Shown here: positions 52,377 through 61,868 of the stretch, one piece after another
Layout: each line of letters opens with the position of its first letter
How positions within the stretch are numbered: the stretch's first letter is position 1
Origin: Oscillospiraceae bacterium
Lineage (GTDB): Bacteria > Bacillota > Clostridia > Oscillospirales > CAG-272
Direction of reading: 5' to 3'
Assembly (NCBI GenBank): GCA_003343845.1
Contig: QAKK01000039.1
Span: 1 to 64,000, forward strand
DNA: 64,000 bases
Translations under genes and position numbers: made by a program
The notes under the pieces: generated by a model
Databases searched by the model: none
Seen by the model: only the letters and a program-made list of their open reading frames with translations
Told to the model about the DNA's origin: nothing

Positions 52377-54620
52377 ATGAGAATTGAAAAGATCTGTATG
52401 GAGTCCTTCATGGGAAAGAAGGATTTTACCCTGACGCTTGCCCCCGGCGTCAACATTCTCGAGGGGGACAACGAGAGCGGCAAGACCACGGTGGCGGATT
52501 TTATCCGCTTTATGCTCTACGGCGCGTCCTCCAAAGGCATCGGCGGCGCGCTCAGCGAGCGGCAGCGCTTTCTCGGCTTCGGCGAGACCGCGTTCGGCGG
52601 GTACATGGAGCTGTCGGCGCGCGGCACGCGCTACCGCATCGACCGCAAGATCACTGCGGCGGCAAACGGCTTCCGCGAGAGCTTGCAGATCAGCGATCTT
52701 GCGACGAAGTCGCAGGTGCTGAAGGGTGAGAACGCGGGAGACGCGCTGCTCGGCGTGCCGGAGACCGTCTTCTCGCGCACGGCGTACATCACACAGGCGG
52801 ACGGCGCCTATTCCGGCGGCGAGGAGCTGAGCGCCGCGATTGAGAATCTGCTCTTTTCCGCAGACGAGACGGTCAGCACCGAGAAGGCGCTGAAAAAGCT
52901 GGATGCGCTCCGCGTTTCGCTGCTGCACAAGAACGGCAAGGGCGGGCAGCTCTCGGACCTTGCCGCCGAGCGGGAGGCGCTTTCCGCGCGGCTGGAGAAG
53001 GCGCTCTCGGACAACAGCGAGATCATTGCCAAGGAGGGCAGCCTCGCCGACACGCTGAAACGCATTGAAGACAACCGGACCGAATACAGCCGCACGAAGA
53101 AGCTCTGCGAGCTGTACGACAGCTATATTGCGCACACCCGCTTTGAAAAACTGGATGCGGTCGATGCGCACCTCGCCGAACTGGATCGCGCGGAGGCGGC
53201 GCTGCTTGCCCGCTTTGACGGCTTTGCGCCGGACGGCGAGTACCTCGGCAGACTGCGGCAGGCGGCGGAGAACGCCGCCGCCGAGGAAATGCGGGTTGCG
53301 GGTGCGGAGCGGGCACTGAAGGTTGCCGCCGACGCGCGCGCCGCCGCCGAGGAAACCCCGGAGACGGGCGAGGATCGCGACCTTGCGGACGCCGCCCGCC
53401 GTGCAGGCGGCGCGGCAAAGGCTGCGCGCACGCTGAACATCATCGGCATTATCCTGCTTCTGCTCGGCGCTGCGGCAGCGGGTGTCGTCTATCTGCTTCG
53501 CCTGGATGCACCGCTCTATGCGGCGGCGGGCGGCGCGGCGGCAGCCGGCGTGCTGCTTCTGATTCTTGCGGGCGTCCGCCGCGCGAAAGCCGGTACGCTG
53601 CTGCGCAGTTTCGGCGTATCCTCCGCAGGGGAGCTGGACGAGCGCCTGCGCGCCGCAGAGGAAAGCCGGACGGCGGCGGAAGAAGCGCGCGCGCATACGC
53701 GGGAGCGCGAGGCATCCGCACGTGCGCTGCTGGAGAGCGCGAAAGAGACGCTTGCCGAAAAGAAACGTGCGCTTGCCGACATTCTGTCGCGGCTCGGCGG
53801 CGGGGAGACCGACGCGGTCGCGGGACTTGCCGAGGCTTACATCCGCGACGCGGAGAAGCTCCGCACCGAGCGGCAGGCGGCAGAGGAAGAAAAGAAGCAT
53901 CTGACCGCCGAGACCCGCGCTTACGACCGGGAAACGGTTGCTGCCACGCTTGCGCCGGTCGGCGATCTCTCGGTATTTGAAAAGGTAGACATCACCGAAT
54001 ACCGGCGCCGCCGCGACTTCTGCGAAAACGCGCTTGCCGCGCTGGAATCCAAAAAGAGCGACCTTGAAAAGGCGCTTGCCGCGCTCCATGCAACCGTGGA
54101 GAAGCCTGCGCTGCTTCGCGCGGCGCTGGATGCGCTGGACAGGCAGTATGCCGCCGCAAAGGCGAAGTACGACGCGGCGGAACTGGCGATCCGCGCGATC
54201 GGCAATGCCTCCGAGGGGCTGCGCACGCGCGTCTCGCCCCGCCTTGCCGACTATGCCGGCAAGCTGCTCTCCGCCGTGACCGGCGGCAGCATCGGCGAGC
54301 TCGGCGTGGACAGCACGCTTGCGTTGACCTATATGGCAGAGGGCGGCGCGCACAGCGTGGAGTACATGTCGAAGGGCACAAAGGAGGCGGCGTACTTTGC
54401 GCTGCGCCTTGCGCTTGTCGACCTGCTATATAAGGAAGAAAAACCACCGCTCGTCTTTGATGAGAGCTTTGCCTATGCGGACGACCGCCGCACTGAGCGC
54501 ATGCTGCGCCTGCTCTGCGCGCTGGCGGGCGAAGGCGTACAGTCGGTTGTCCTCGCCTGCCACAGCCGTGAGGGAGACATCGCCGCAAAATTCGGCTGTA
54601 CCCGTCTGCATCTCGACTGA
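52377..54620 (+). CDS. YhaN-like SMC/Rad50-type ATPase with membrane segments in the coiled-coil arm
   Basis: This 747-aa protein has N-terminal Walker A GDNESGKTTVADFIRF and, near the C-terminus, the signature region YMSKGTKEAAYFALRLALVDLL and Walker B PLVFDESFAYADD. Between them are coiled-coil arms (about 170-350 and 415-620), rich in Ala, Glu, Lys and Arg. At about residues 355-402 two hydrophobic hairpin segments occur (IIGIILLLLGAAAAGVVYLL and the following Ala/Leu-rich stretch) where Rad50 has its zinc hook. This is known for YhaN relatives and suggests tethering to the membrane. It is the ATPase partner of the upstream nuclease. Confidence 0.9.
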   Translation: MRIEKICMESFMGKKDFTLTLAPGVNILEGDNESGKTTVADFIRFMLYGASSKGIGGALSERQRFLGFGETAFGGYMELSARGTRYRIDRKITAAANGFRESLQISDLATKSQVLKGENAGDALLGVPETVFSRTAYITQADGAYSGGEELSAAIENLLFSADETVSTEKALKKLDALRVSLLHKNGKGGQLSDLAAEREALSARLEKALSDNSEIIAKEGSLADTLKRIEDNRTEYSRTKKLCELYDSYIAHTRFEKLDAVDAHLAELDRAEAALLARFDGFAPDGEYLGRLRQAAENAAAEEMRVAGAERALKVAADARAAAEETPETGEDRDLADAARRAGGAAKAARTLNIIGIILLLLGAAAAGVVYLLRLDAPLYAAAGGAAAAGVLLLILAGVRRAKAGTLLRSFGVSSAGELDERLRAAEESRTAAEEARAHTREREASARALLESAKETLAEKKRALADILSRLGGGETDAVAGLAEAYIRDAEKLRTERQAAEEEKKHLTAETRAYDRETVAATLAPVGDLSVFEKVDITEYRRRRDFCENALAALESKKSDLEKALAALHATVEKPALLRAALDALDRQYAAAKAKYDAAELAIRAIGNASEGLRTRVSPRLADYAGKLLSAVTGGSIGELGVDSTLALTYMAEGGAHSVEYMSKGTKEAAYFALRLALVDLLYKEEKPPLVFDESFAYADDRRTERMLRLLCALAGEGVQSVVLACHSREGDIAAKFGCTRLHLD

Positions 54621-54680
54621 AAAGCACTGTCTGATGTGCCAAATTTCCGCACAAAAAATTATAAAGTTTTAAAAAACGCC

Positions 54681-54709
54681 TTTACAAACTGCAAAGTCAA
54701 CTGTATAAT
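54681..54709 (+). promoter_or_regulatory. Promoter of rsmE
   Basis: TTTACA (54681-54686), a 17-nt spacer and TATAAT (54704-54709), 37 nt before the ATG. Confidence 0.8.
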
Positions 54710-54746
54710 ATGTGCGAATACTTTGTACAAACCACACGGAGGCGTT

Positions 54747-55487
54747 ATGCCGAGATTTTTCGTTCCAAGTGCAAACTTTGACGGCGACACCGTCCGCATC
54801 ACCGGCGACGACGCGCGGCACATCGCACGTGCGCTTCGCATGGCAGTCGGCGAGACCGTCACGGTCTGTGACATGCACGGCACGACGCACACCTGCGTGC
54901 TGGAGAAGATCACGGATGACGGCTCGACGGCAAGAATCGTCGAAAGCGTCCCGTCCGACACCGAGCCGCCCTATCCGATCACGCTCTATCAGGCGTTCCC
55001 AAAAGGGGACAAGATGGATGTGATCGTACAGAAGGCGGTGGAGTCCGGCGCGTGCGCGATCGTTCCGTTTCTGTCGGAGCGCTGCGTGTCGCGCCCGGAT
55101 GAAAAATCCGTGGAAAAGAAGATCGCCCGCTGGCAGCGCATCGCGCTTGAAGCGGCAAAGCAGTGCGGCAGGGGCATTATCCCCGCGGTGCGCCGCCCGC
55201 TTACCTATGCGCAGATGCTTGAAGAAGCATCTGCGGCATCGCTCCCGCTCTTCTGCTATGAGGGGGACGGCACCGCATCGCTGCGGGAGGTACTCGCGGC
55301 GGCGGATACAGGGGGCACACGGTCGATCTCGCTTGTCATCGGCAGCGAGGGCGGCTTTTCCGGCGATGAAGCGGCGGCAGCCGTGCAGCACGGGTTTCAC
55401 CTGTGCGGGCTCGGGCGGCGGATTCTGCGCTGCGAGAGCGCATCCGGCTTTGCACTTGCCTGCATCGCCTACGCATTTGAACTCTGA
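54747..55487 (+). CDS. rsmE: 16S rRNA (uracil-1498-N3)-methyltransferase
   Basis: This 246-aa SPOUT methyltransferase modifies U1498 of 16S rRNA using SAM. The N-terminal PUA-like part (ITGDDARHIARALRMAVGE) and the SPOUT signatures QAFPKGDKMDVIVQKAVE, ALEAAKQCGRG, VIGSEGGFS and LGRRILRCESA are intact. CGGAGG lies 5-6 nt before the ATG at 54747; the longer frame upstream covers the promoter. In many Firmicutes it follows prmA, which is not present here. Confidence 0.95.
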   Translation: MPRFFVPSANFDGDTVRITGDDARHIARALRMAVGETVTVCDMHGTTHTCVLEKITDDGSTARIVESVPSDTEPPYPITLYQAFPKGDKMDVIVQKAVESGACAIVPFLSERCVSRPDEKSVEKKIARWQRIALEAAKQCGRGIIPAVRRPLTYAQMLEEASAASLPLFCYEGDGTASLREVLAAADTGGTRSISLVIGSEGGFSGDEAAAAVQHGFHLCGLGRRILRCESASGFALACIAYAFEL

Positions 55488-55535
55488 ATACATTTCAGTA
55501 AGATAAGATATGAATTTTGACCGGAGGAACCTACG

Positions 55536-56306
55536 GTGGAAAAGAAACTGACTCAAAAAGAAAAACATGTGCTGGAGGTGGAGGCTGCCTCAAACGCCAT
55601 CACATACCGCATGACGATCGTGTTCGCCCTGCTTGTTATCGGCATTCTTGCTCTCATCCGGGTAACGCAGACCGCATCGAGCGAGCTATGGCTGCTTGAC
55701 GCGCTGCCGGTCTTCCGCATCGTCACGGGTGCGCTGCTCGCGGTGGCGGTGATCTACAGCATCGTTTGCCGCATGAAGAAGACCGACGAGGCGAAGCGCG
55801 TGCTGTCCTCGGCGTTCCTCTGCGGCATCGCGGGAACGATTTTTGTCGCGGCAATGTTCTATTATCCGCTCGGCGCATCCCGCATCATCGCGTGGTTCCT
55901 CGCCGCAGCGCTCCTGTTCTTTGTCTATGAGATCTACGCCGTGGACTTCTTCCTGTTCTCGGTGGTCACCGTGGTCGGCGCCATTGCGGCGTCGCTGGTC
56001 GGCTCGGCTGCGTTCCGCGGTCAGGAGACGCTTGTCACCGTGGCGGCGCTTGCCGCCGTGCTGATTGCCATCGTCGTGGTGTCCTACATCGCGGGCAACC
56101 TTGAGAAGAACGGCACGGCGCCCTTCATCGGCAGAAAGATCATCGCCCCCGCCGGCATGAAGGCGCTCAATGCTTACATCGGCTGCGGCGCGGCACTTCT
56201 CGCGGTACTCGGTGTGATCTGCTTCGGTCATGCGCTGTGGTTCATCGCTGCGCTTGCCGTGGTGTATCTGATCTTCGGAATCATTTATACCGTCAAACTG
56301 ATGTAA
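55536..56306 (+). CDS. Multi-pass membrane protein of unknown function
   Basis: This 256-aa protein has a charged N-terminal stretch (EKKLTQKEKHVLEVEAAS) and about seven or eight hydrophobic segments. I see no catalytic or transport signature. It starts with GTG after CGGAGGAAC. It lies between rsmE and a PucR/CdaR-type regulator on the same strand. The spacing gives no clear operon. Confidence 0.75.
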   Translation: MEKKLTQKEKHVLEVEAASNAITYRMTIVFALLVIGILALIRVTQTASSELWLLDALPVFRIVTGALLAVAVIYSIVCRMKKTDEAKRVLSSAFLCGIAGTIFVAAMFYYPLGASRIIAWFLAAALLFFVYEIYAVDFFLFSVVTVVGAIAASLVGSAAFRGQETLVTVAALAAVLIAIVVVSYIAGNLEKNGTAPFIGRKIIAPAGMKALNAYIGCGAALLAVLGVICFGHALWFIAALAVVYLIFGIIYTVKLM

Positions 56307-56358
56307 CAAATTTCGATTATTTTTGCAGAATTTTTTGTGTAAAATATTGAATTTGCTA

Positions 56359-56387
56359 TTGAAATTTTACAAAAAACAGATTAAAAT
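56359..56387 (+). promoter_or_regulatory. Promoter of the PucR/CdaR-type regulator
   Basis: TTGAAA (56359-56364), a 17-nt spacer and TAAAAT (56382-56387) in an AT-rich spacer. Confidence 0.7.
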
Positions 56388-56441
56388 ATAGTCAATATCT
56401 ACGAATGTAGGTTCAAATCGGCAGTGGAGAGGGTGTACAAT

Positions 56442-57527
56442 ATGTCAAATCGACTGTATCAGAGTGTGATCCATCAGATGCGGGACGCAACCGACCGTAT
56501 GATCGGCGTGATCGATGAGGGCGGCGTTGTGATCGCTTGCAGTGAGCTTGCCAAGATCGGCGAGACGCGCATCGGCATTCGCGAGGAGATGTCCTATTCG
56601 GGCGACACGGTCGTGCTGAACGGGTATACATACCGGGCAATCGGTCAGGGCTCCAAACTCGATCAGATCGTGTTTGTGGAGGGCGACGACAAGACGGCGG
56701 CAAGCACCGCGTCTCTCATTGCCATTTCGCTTTCCAATATCAAAAACCTGTATGATGAAAAGTATGACAAGTGCTCCTTCATCAAAAATATCATTCTCGA
56801 CAACATTTTGCAAAGTGATATTTACATCAAGGGCAAGGAGCTCCGCTTCAACGCGGAGGAGAGCCGCGTGGTCTTCCTTATCAAGTTCAGCGGCAAGACC
56901 GACATGCTGCCCTACGAGATCGTGCAGAACATGTTCCCCGACAAGAATCACGACTATGTGATCAGCGTCGGCGAGAGCGACATCGTGCTGGTCAAGGAGG
57001 TCAAGCCCACCACCGACACCAAGGAGACCGAGCGCATCGCCACCGGCATTGCGCAGACGCTGTCCTCCGAGTTCTATGCCAAGGTGTCCATCGGCATCAG
57101 CACCGTGGTGGACAACATCAAGGATCTGGCGCGTGCCTACAAGGAGGCGCAGGTCGCCATCGAAGTCGGCAAGGTGTTTGACACCGAGAAGAACATCATC
57201 AGCTATGAGAACCTCGGCATCGGCAGACTGATCTACCAGCTGCCCACCACGCTGTGCGAGATGTTCTTACAGGAAGTGTTCAAGAAGGGCTCAATCGAGT
57301 CGCTCGACCGCGAGACCCTGATGACCGTCCAGTGCTTCTTTGAAAACAATCTGAATGTCTCCGAGACATCGAGAAAACTCTTCGTACACAGAAACACACT
57401 CGTCTACCGCCTCGAAAAGATCCGCAAGATCACGGGTCTTGACCTGCGCGAGTTTGAACACGCGATCACATTCAAGGTTGCTTTGATGGTCAAGAAATAT
57501 CTGACCTCGAAGCCGGTTAAATTCTGA
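56442..57527 (+). CDS. PucR/CdaR-type transcriptional regulator
   Basis: This 361-aa protein has an N-terminal sensor-like region (about 1-130), a GGDEF-like middle segment (VSIGISTVVDNIKDLARAYKEAQVAI), and a C-terminal HTH_30 domain (CFFENNLNVSETSRKLFVHRNTLVYRLEKI, split over the recognition helix). Such proteins usually activate genes for substrate use. The effector is unknown. GAGGGTG precedes the ATG at 56442; a GTG at 56424 is less likely. It is separated from ftsE by a run of hairpins, so a direct link to division genes is not implied. Confidence 0.85.
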   Translation: MSNRLYQSVIHQMRDATDRMIGVIDEGGVVIACSELAKIGETRIGIREEMSYSGDTVVLNGYTYRAIGQGSKLDQIVFVEGDDKTAASTASLIAISLSNIKNLYDEKYDKCSFIKNIILDNILQSDIYIKGKELRFNAEESRVVFLIKFSGKTDMLPYEIVQNMFPDKNHDYVISVGESDIVLVKEVKPTTDTKETERIATGIAQTLSSEFYAKVSIGISTVVDNIKDLARAYKEAQVAIEVGKVFDTEKNIISYENLGIGRLIYQLPTTLCEMFLQEVFKKGSIESLDRETLMTVQCFFENNLNVSETSRKLFVHRNTLVYRLEKIRKITGLDLREFEHAITFKVALMVKKYLTSKPVKF

Positions 57528-57663
57528 TATGCTTTCGGATTGTGGGAATGCGCCAGACGCATTCCTGCAATTCTTGCGTAATGGGGACTTCGCTCCCCGC
57601 TGCCGGGCGGCATGCGCCCGCACCCAAATCTGCCGGATTTTCGTCGGCATCCGAGGATAGAGA
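57528..57663. repeat. Gene-free spacer with chained GC-rich hairpins before ftsE
   Basis: GGAATGCG-CCAGA-CGCATTCC (57545-57565), GGGGA...TCCCC (57583-57598), GGGCG...CGCCC around the palindromic GCATGC, and GCCGGATTTTCGTCGGC follow one another. None has a strong T-tract. The pattern resembles the hairpin chain before malQ. No promoter is obvious. Confidence 0.5.
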
Positions 57664-58347
57664 ATGATCGAATTTAAGAATGTAACCAAGCGATACCCGG
57701 GCGGGAAAGTCGCACTGGATAATCTGAATCTGAAAATAGATGACGGCGAATTTGTCTTCATCATGGGGGACAGCGGCGCCGGCAAAACCACGATGACCAA
57801 GCTGCTTCTGCGCGAGGAGCGCATCACGGGCGGCGAGCTGTGGGTCGGCGGAACCAACCTTGCCAAAATGCCCGCAACGCGCATTCCGAAGTACCGCCGC
57901 AGGCTCGGCGTGGTCTTTCAGGATTTCCGCCTGTTCAAGAAAAAGACGGTGTTTGAGAACGTCGCCTTCGCACTGCGCGTGATCGGCGGGGCGGACGCCG
58001 CCGAGGTGAAGAGCCGCGTGATGTCGATGCTGCGCATTGTCGGACTTGAGGATAAGGCAAACTGCTTTCCGAACCAGCTTTCGGGCGGCGAGCAGCAGCG
58101 CGTTGCACTGGCGCGCGCCATCATCAACAATCCGCATACCATCATCGCCGACGAGCCGACCGGCAACCTCGACCCCAAGCTCAGCATGGAGATCATGGGT
58201 CTGCTTGTCAAGATGAAGGAATACAACAAGACCGTCGTCGTCGTGACGCACGAGGCAGAGCTTGCCAAGATGTTCAACCAGCGCATTGTGCGCCTGCGCG
58301 ACGGCAGAGTGGTGGAAGACACCGCAGCGGGAGGGGAGAGCAGATGA
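57664..58347 (+). CDS. ftsE: Cell division ATP-binding protein FtsE
   Basis: This 227-aa ABC ATPase works with FtsX to control peptidoglycan hydrolysis during growth or division. Walker A is GDSGAGKTTMTK, the signature LSGGEQQRVALARA, Walker B TIIADEPTGNLD, and the switch His lies in VVVVTHE. MIEFKNVTKRYPGG is typical FtsE. It overlaps ftsX by 4 nt (ATGA). Confidence 0.96.
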   Translation: MIEFKNVTKRYPGGKVALDNLNLKIDDGEFVFIMGDSGAGKTTMTKLLLREERITGGELWVGGTNLAKMPATRIPKYRRRLGVVFQDFRLFKKKTVFENVAFALRVIGGADAAEVKSRVMSMLRIVGLEDKANCFPNQLSGGEQQRVALARAIINNPHTIIADEPTGNLDPKLSMEIMGLLVKMKEYNKTVVVVTHEAELAKMFNQRIVRLRDGRVVEDTAAGGESR

Positions 58348-59228
58348 GACGTTTCGGCGACGCGCTCTTACAGGCGCTGCACGGCATGGTGCGCAACGGG
58401 CTGCTCACCTTTGTCAGCATCTTTGTCCTTGTCAGCTGCCTTCTCTTTATCGGCAGCTTTGCGCTGATTTCCAAAAATATTGACTATAATCTTGAAGACA
58501 TCACCGATCTTAATGAGATCGAGGTCTTCCTTGAATATGACGCCGACGCCGCTACGGCGGCGCGCATCGGCGACGAGATCCGCGCCCTCGACAATGTTGA
58601 GAGCGTGACCTATGTCTCGAAGGAGGAGGGGCTCCGCGAGGTCGCGGGCGAGTTTGCGGAATACGCCTACCTGCTCGACGACATCACGCCGGAGGAAAAC
58701 CCGCTGTCCGACTGCTACCGCATCACCTATGCCGACAATGCAGGGGCAACGACGCTGGACTATGAACTCAAGCAGATCGAGGGCGTGCGCAAGGTCAACA
58801 GCCGTCTCGACCTCGCCGCGACGATCGGCTCGCTGCAAAACGGCATATCGGTCATCTTCGTCTGGTTTGCCGTGCTCTGCGGCGTGGTCTCGCTGTTTGT
58901 CATTATCAACACCATCAAGCTGTCGGTGTATGCGCGCCGCGAGGAGATCGCGATCATGCGTTACATCGGCGCGGGGCGCGCCTATATCGCCGCGCCGTTT
59001 GTGCTGGAAGGCGTGCTGATCGGCTGCATCGGCGCCGGCGCCGCCTACTTCCTCGAAAAGCTGATCTACAGCGGGCTCTCGAGCTTTGTGCTGTCCGAGG
59101 TCGGCATCGTCAAAATGTACAGCTATTCCGCCATGACCCCCATGCTGCTTGCCATCTTCTTCGCCATTTCGCTGTTCTGCGGCATTGTCGGCAGTATCGT
59201 TTCGCTCGGTCGCTACGTTGAGGCGTGA
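58344..59228 (+). CDS. ftsX: Cell division protein FtsX
   Basis: This 294-aa membrane partner of FtsE has a first membrane segment near residue 20-42, an extracellular domain (NLEDITDLNEIEVFLEYDAD through about residue 165) that would contact hydrolases, and three further segments in the FtsX permease domain (IMRYIGAGRAYIAAPFVLEG). GGAGGG lies 5-6 nt before the ATG. A secreted M23 hydrolase gene follows after 34 nt, in line with FtsEX-controlled lysis. Confidence 0.95.
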   Translation: MRRFGDALLQALHGMVRNGLLTFVSIFVLVSCLLFIGSFALISKNIDYNLEDITDLNEIEVFLEYDADAATAARIGDEIRALDNVESVTYVSKEEGLREVAGEFAEYAYLLDDITPEENPLSDCYRITYADNAGATTLDYELKQIEGVRKVNSRLDLAATIGSLQNGISVIFVWFAVLCGVVSLFVIINTIKLSVYARREEIAIMRYIGAGRAYIAAPFVLEGVLIGCIGAGAAYFLEKLIYSGLSSFVLSEVGIVKMYSYSAMTPMLLAIFFAISLFCGIVGSIVSLGRYVEA

Positions 59229-59262
59229 CCGAACCTGATCCATTCGGAAAGGAGCGTTTGCC

Positions 59263-60513
59263 ATGAACAAGATGAGAAAGCTGCTCTGCATCTGCCTTGC
59301 GGCACTGACCGTCGCCGCGGGTGCGGCGTTTGCCGTCGCGGCGGCAACCACCTCCGCAACGCAGTTTGCGGACAACAAGGATGTCATTGCCTATCAGGAA
59401 TCCATCAAGGAGCTGGAGGCAAAGCAGAAAGACCTGAAAGACAAGCTGAAGAACGTGCAGAATGACCGCTACACGGCGCAGCAGAAGTCCGCATATTACA
59501 ATGAACTGATCCTCAGCACCGAAAAGAAGATCGAGACGGCGCAGAATCTGCTCGATGCGCTCACCGTCCAGATCGGCGAGAAGGAAAACGCCATCGCCGA
59601 AAAAGAGGTGGAGATCACCGAGAAGACCGCAGAGGTCAACACCACCCGCGAAAAATTTCTCCTGATGATCCGCGCACAGTATGAAAGTGAGAACACCGAC
59701 GCGCTCAGCGTCGTGGTCGGCGCAGACGACATGAGCGACCTGCTCTCCCGCGTGGAAAACGCGGCAAATCTGCTTTCCTACAACTCAAAGCTGCTCGAAA
59801 AGTTCAAGACCGAGAAGCAGCAGCTCGAGGACATGAAGAACGTGCTGGAATCGACGAAGGCGGAGCTGGAATCGACGAAAGCGGAGCAGGAGACCTACGC
59901 CGAGGAGCTGCTCAAGGAGCAGTCGGCGCTGGAAGAGCAAAAGGGCGATTCGGATCGCTACGTTGCGTCACTCCGCAAGACCGAGGCGCAGATCACCGCC
60001 GAGTATGAGGCGGCGCGGAAGGCTGAGGACGAGGAGAATGCACGTCTTGAAAACCTTCTGAAGCAGCTCGCCAAGGCAAGCCAGTCCGATTACGTCGGCG
60101 GCAAGTTCATCTGGCCGTGCGACCTCTCGGTTAAACGCATCAGCAGCGGCTATGGCTACCGTACTTACTACATTTACGGCAAGAAGGTGACCGACTTCCA
60201 CCGCGGCATCGACATTCCCTCGGCGGTCGGCACGGATATTTATGCGGCGCAGACCGGCAAGGTCGTTATAGCGACCAAGCATTCCAGCTACGGCAACTAC
60301 ATCGTCGTAGACCACGGCGGCGGCATCTCCACCCTGTATGCGCACTGCTCCAAGCTGCTGGTCTCGGTCGGCGACACGGTCAAGCAGGGCGATCACATCG
60401 CCGAGATGGGCGCAACGGGCAACGTCACCGGACCGCATCTGCACTTTGAGGTGCGTGTGGACGGCAAGATTCAGGATCCGATCGCAAACGGCTGGGTCGT
60501 TCAGCCGAAATAA
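59263..60513 (+). CDS. Secreted coiled-coil M23 peptidase (EnvC/CwlO-like hydrolase)
   Basis: This 416-aa protein has a signal peptide (about residues 1-25), a long coiled coil (about 45-275, with LESTKAELESTKAEQETY repeats) and a C-terminal LytM/M23 domain. The zinc ligands are intact: HRGIDIPSA and HLHFEV, with YAHCS. E. coli EnvC lacks these ligands, so this protein should cut peptidoglycan itself. Its place directly after ftsEX and its coiled coil indicate control by FtsEX. AAAGGAG lies about 8 nt before the ATG. Confidence 0.93.
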   Translation: MNKMRKLLCICLAALTVAAGAAFAVAAATTSATQFADNKDVIAYQESIKELEAKQKDLKDKLKNVQNDRYTAQQKSAYYNELILSTEKKIETAQNLLDALTVQIGEKENAIAEKEVEITEKTAEVNTTREKFLLMIRAQYESENTDALSVVVGADDMSDLLSRVENAANLLSYNSKLLEKFKTEKQQLEDMKNVLESTKAELESTKAEQETYAEELLKEQSALEEQKGDSDRYVASLRKTEAQITAEYEAARKAEDEENARLENLLKQLAKASQSDYVGGKFIWPCDLSVKRISSGYGYRTYYIYGKKVTDFHRGIDIPSAVGTDIYAAQTGKVVIATKHSSYGNYIVVDHGGGISTLYAHCSKLLVSVGDTVKQGDHIAEMGATGNVTGPHLHFEVRVDGKIQDPIANGWVVQPK

Positions 60514-60545
60514 ACCAATCATCCAGACAGGAAACGGAAAAAAGC

Positions 60546-61832
60546 ATGACAAAAAAGATTTCTCTATGGCTTGCGATCTTCCTTGTGATCTTCGCAATGG
60601 TCATCACATTTCAGTTGACGATCGTTTTCGGCGACGTATTCTTCCGCGATGAGCCGGCAGGGCAGGTACCCCCCGACTATACCGAGAAGACCGAGGAGCC
60701 GACCGTGCCGGACGAACCCGCCGAAAAGACGCTCGGCGAGGAGATCACCGAGCGCGTCGCAGCAAAAATCGGTGCGATCGCCGAACTGTATGCCGACTAT
60801 TTCGTCGGCGACCTGGACATCGACGAACTGGTCGAGGGCGCGGCGCACGGTTTTGTCGCCTACACCGGCGATAAGTACGGTGCGTACCACAACGCTGAGG
60901 ATTTCGCAGCCTTGCAGCAGGGCTATTCGGGCGAGTTTGCCGGTATCGGCGTCAGCGTCGTCTACAACGCCGATTACGGCGTGATCGAGGTGCTGAACGT
61001 CATGCCGAACAGCCCGGCTGACGAGGGCGGTCTCCTGCCGAGCGACTTTATCGTCGCGGTCGGCGGGGAGAATGTGGCTGCCATCGGCTACAATGAGGCG
61101 GTTGCCAAGGTGCGCGGCGAGGTCGGCACCGAGGTGACGATCACCATCGCGCGCGGCGCGGATTACAGCGAGCAGTTTGACGTCACGCTCACGCGCCGCA
61201 TGGTCGAGGAGCAGTCGGTCACCTATGAGACGATCGAACTGCCGAATCTGGTTACGCCCATTGCCTATATCCGCCTGATGGATTTCAATGACACCACCGC
61301 GTCCCAGTTTGCCGATGCGCTCAACCGCGGCAGAGAGGACCGCGCGCACGGTTACATCGTCGATGTCCGCAACAACGGCGGCGGCGAGCTTTCTTCCATC
61401 CTGCAGATTCTCGACATGCTGCTGCCCGAGGGTCCGATCGTCCGCATCCAGTACAAGGACGGCACCGAGCAGGTCTATGAGTCGGACGTAAACGAATTCA
61501 AGGCGCCCATGGTCGTGCTGGCAAACGGCAATACCGCCTCGGCGGCAGAGCTGTTCGTTTCCGCGCTCAAGGATTATCAGAAGGCGATCGTTGTCGGCAC
61601 CGTGACCTACGGCAAGGGCACCGTGCAGTCGCTGATCCCGTTTGAGGACGGCTCGGCACTGCGCATCTCGACCTCGATGTACGCGCCCCCCTATTCGGAC
61701 AACTACGAGGGTGTCGGCATCACGCCGGACGTCGAGTCCGAGCTGGACGAGGAATACCGCAACATCAATCTCTTCAAGCTGGCGCATGAAAACGATGCAC
61801 AGCTGCAGACAGCGCTTGCGCTCTACAAATAA
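60546..61832 (+). CDS. S41-family C-terminal processing peptidase (CtpA/CtpB type)
   Basis: This 428-aa protein has one N-terminal membrane segment, a Pro/Glu-rich spacer, a PDZ domain (GEFAGIGVSVVY to about residue 220) and the S41 protease core with Ser in NGNTASAAELF and Lys in TYGKGTVQS. It acts outside the membrane, and in several bacteria such proteases trim or remove wall hydrolases or signalling proteins. It follows the M23 hydrolase gene by 32 nt, so it could limit that enzyme (inference). Confidence 0.94.
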   Translation: MTKKISLWLAIFLVIFAMVITFQLTIVFGDVFFRDEPAGQVPPDYTEKTEEPTVPDEPAEKTLGEEITERVAAKIGAIAELYADYFVGDLDIDELVEGAAHGFVAYTGDKYGAYHNAEDFAALQQGYSGEFAGIGVSVVYNADYGVIEVLNVMPNSPADEGGLLPSDFIVAVGGENVAAIGYNEAVAKVRGEVGTEVTITIARGADYSEQFDVTLTRRMVEEQSVTYETIELPNLVTPIAYIRLMDFNDTTASQFADALNRGREDRAHGYIVDVRNNGGGELSSILQILDMLLPEGPIVRIQYKDGTEQVYESDVNEFKAPMVVLANGNTASAAELFVSALKDYQKAIVVGTVTYGKGTVQSLIPFEDGSALRISTSMYAPPYSDNYEGVGITPDVESELDEEYRNINLFKLAHENDAQLQTALALYK

Positions 61833-61868
61833 TCTTCGGTTTACGATATACGGAAAGAGGTAGTTATT

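Noticed and set aside
51204..54353. A 1049-codon minus-strand frame across the nuclease/ATPase pair
   Set aside because: Antisense to two well-recognised enzymes with intact motifs; low-complexity Arg/Ala-rich translation.
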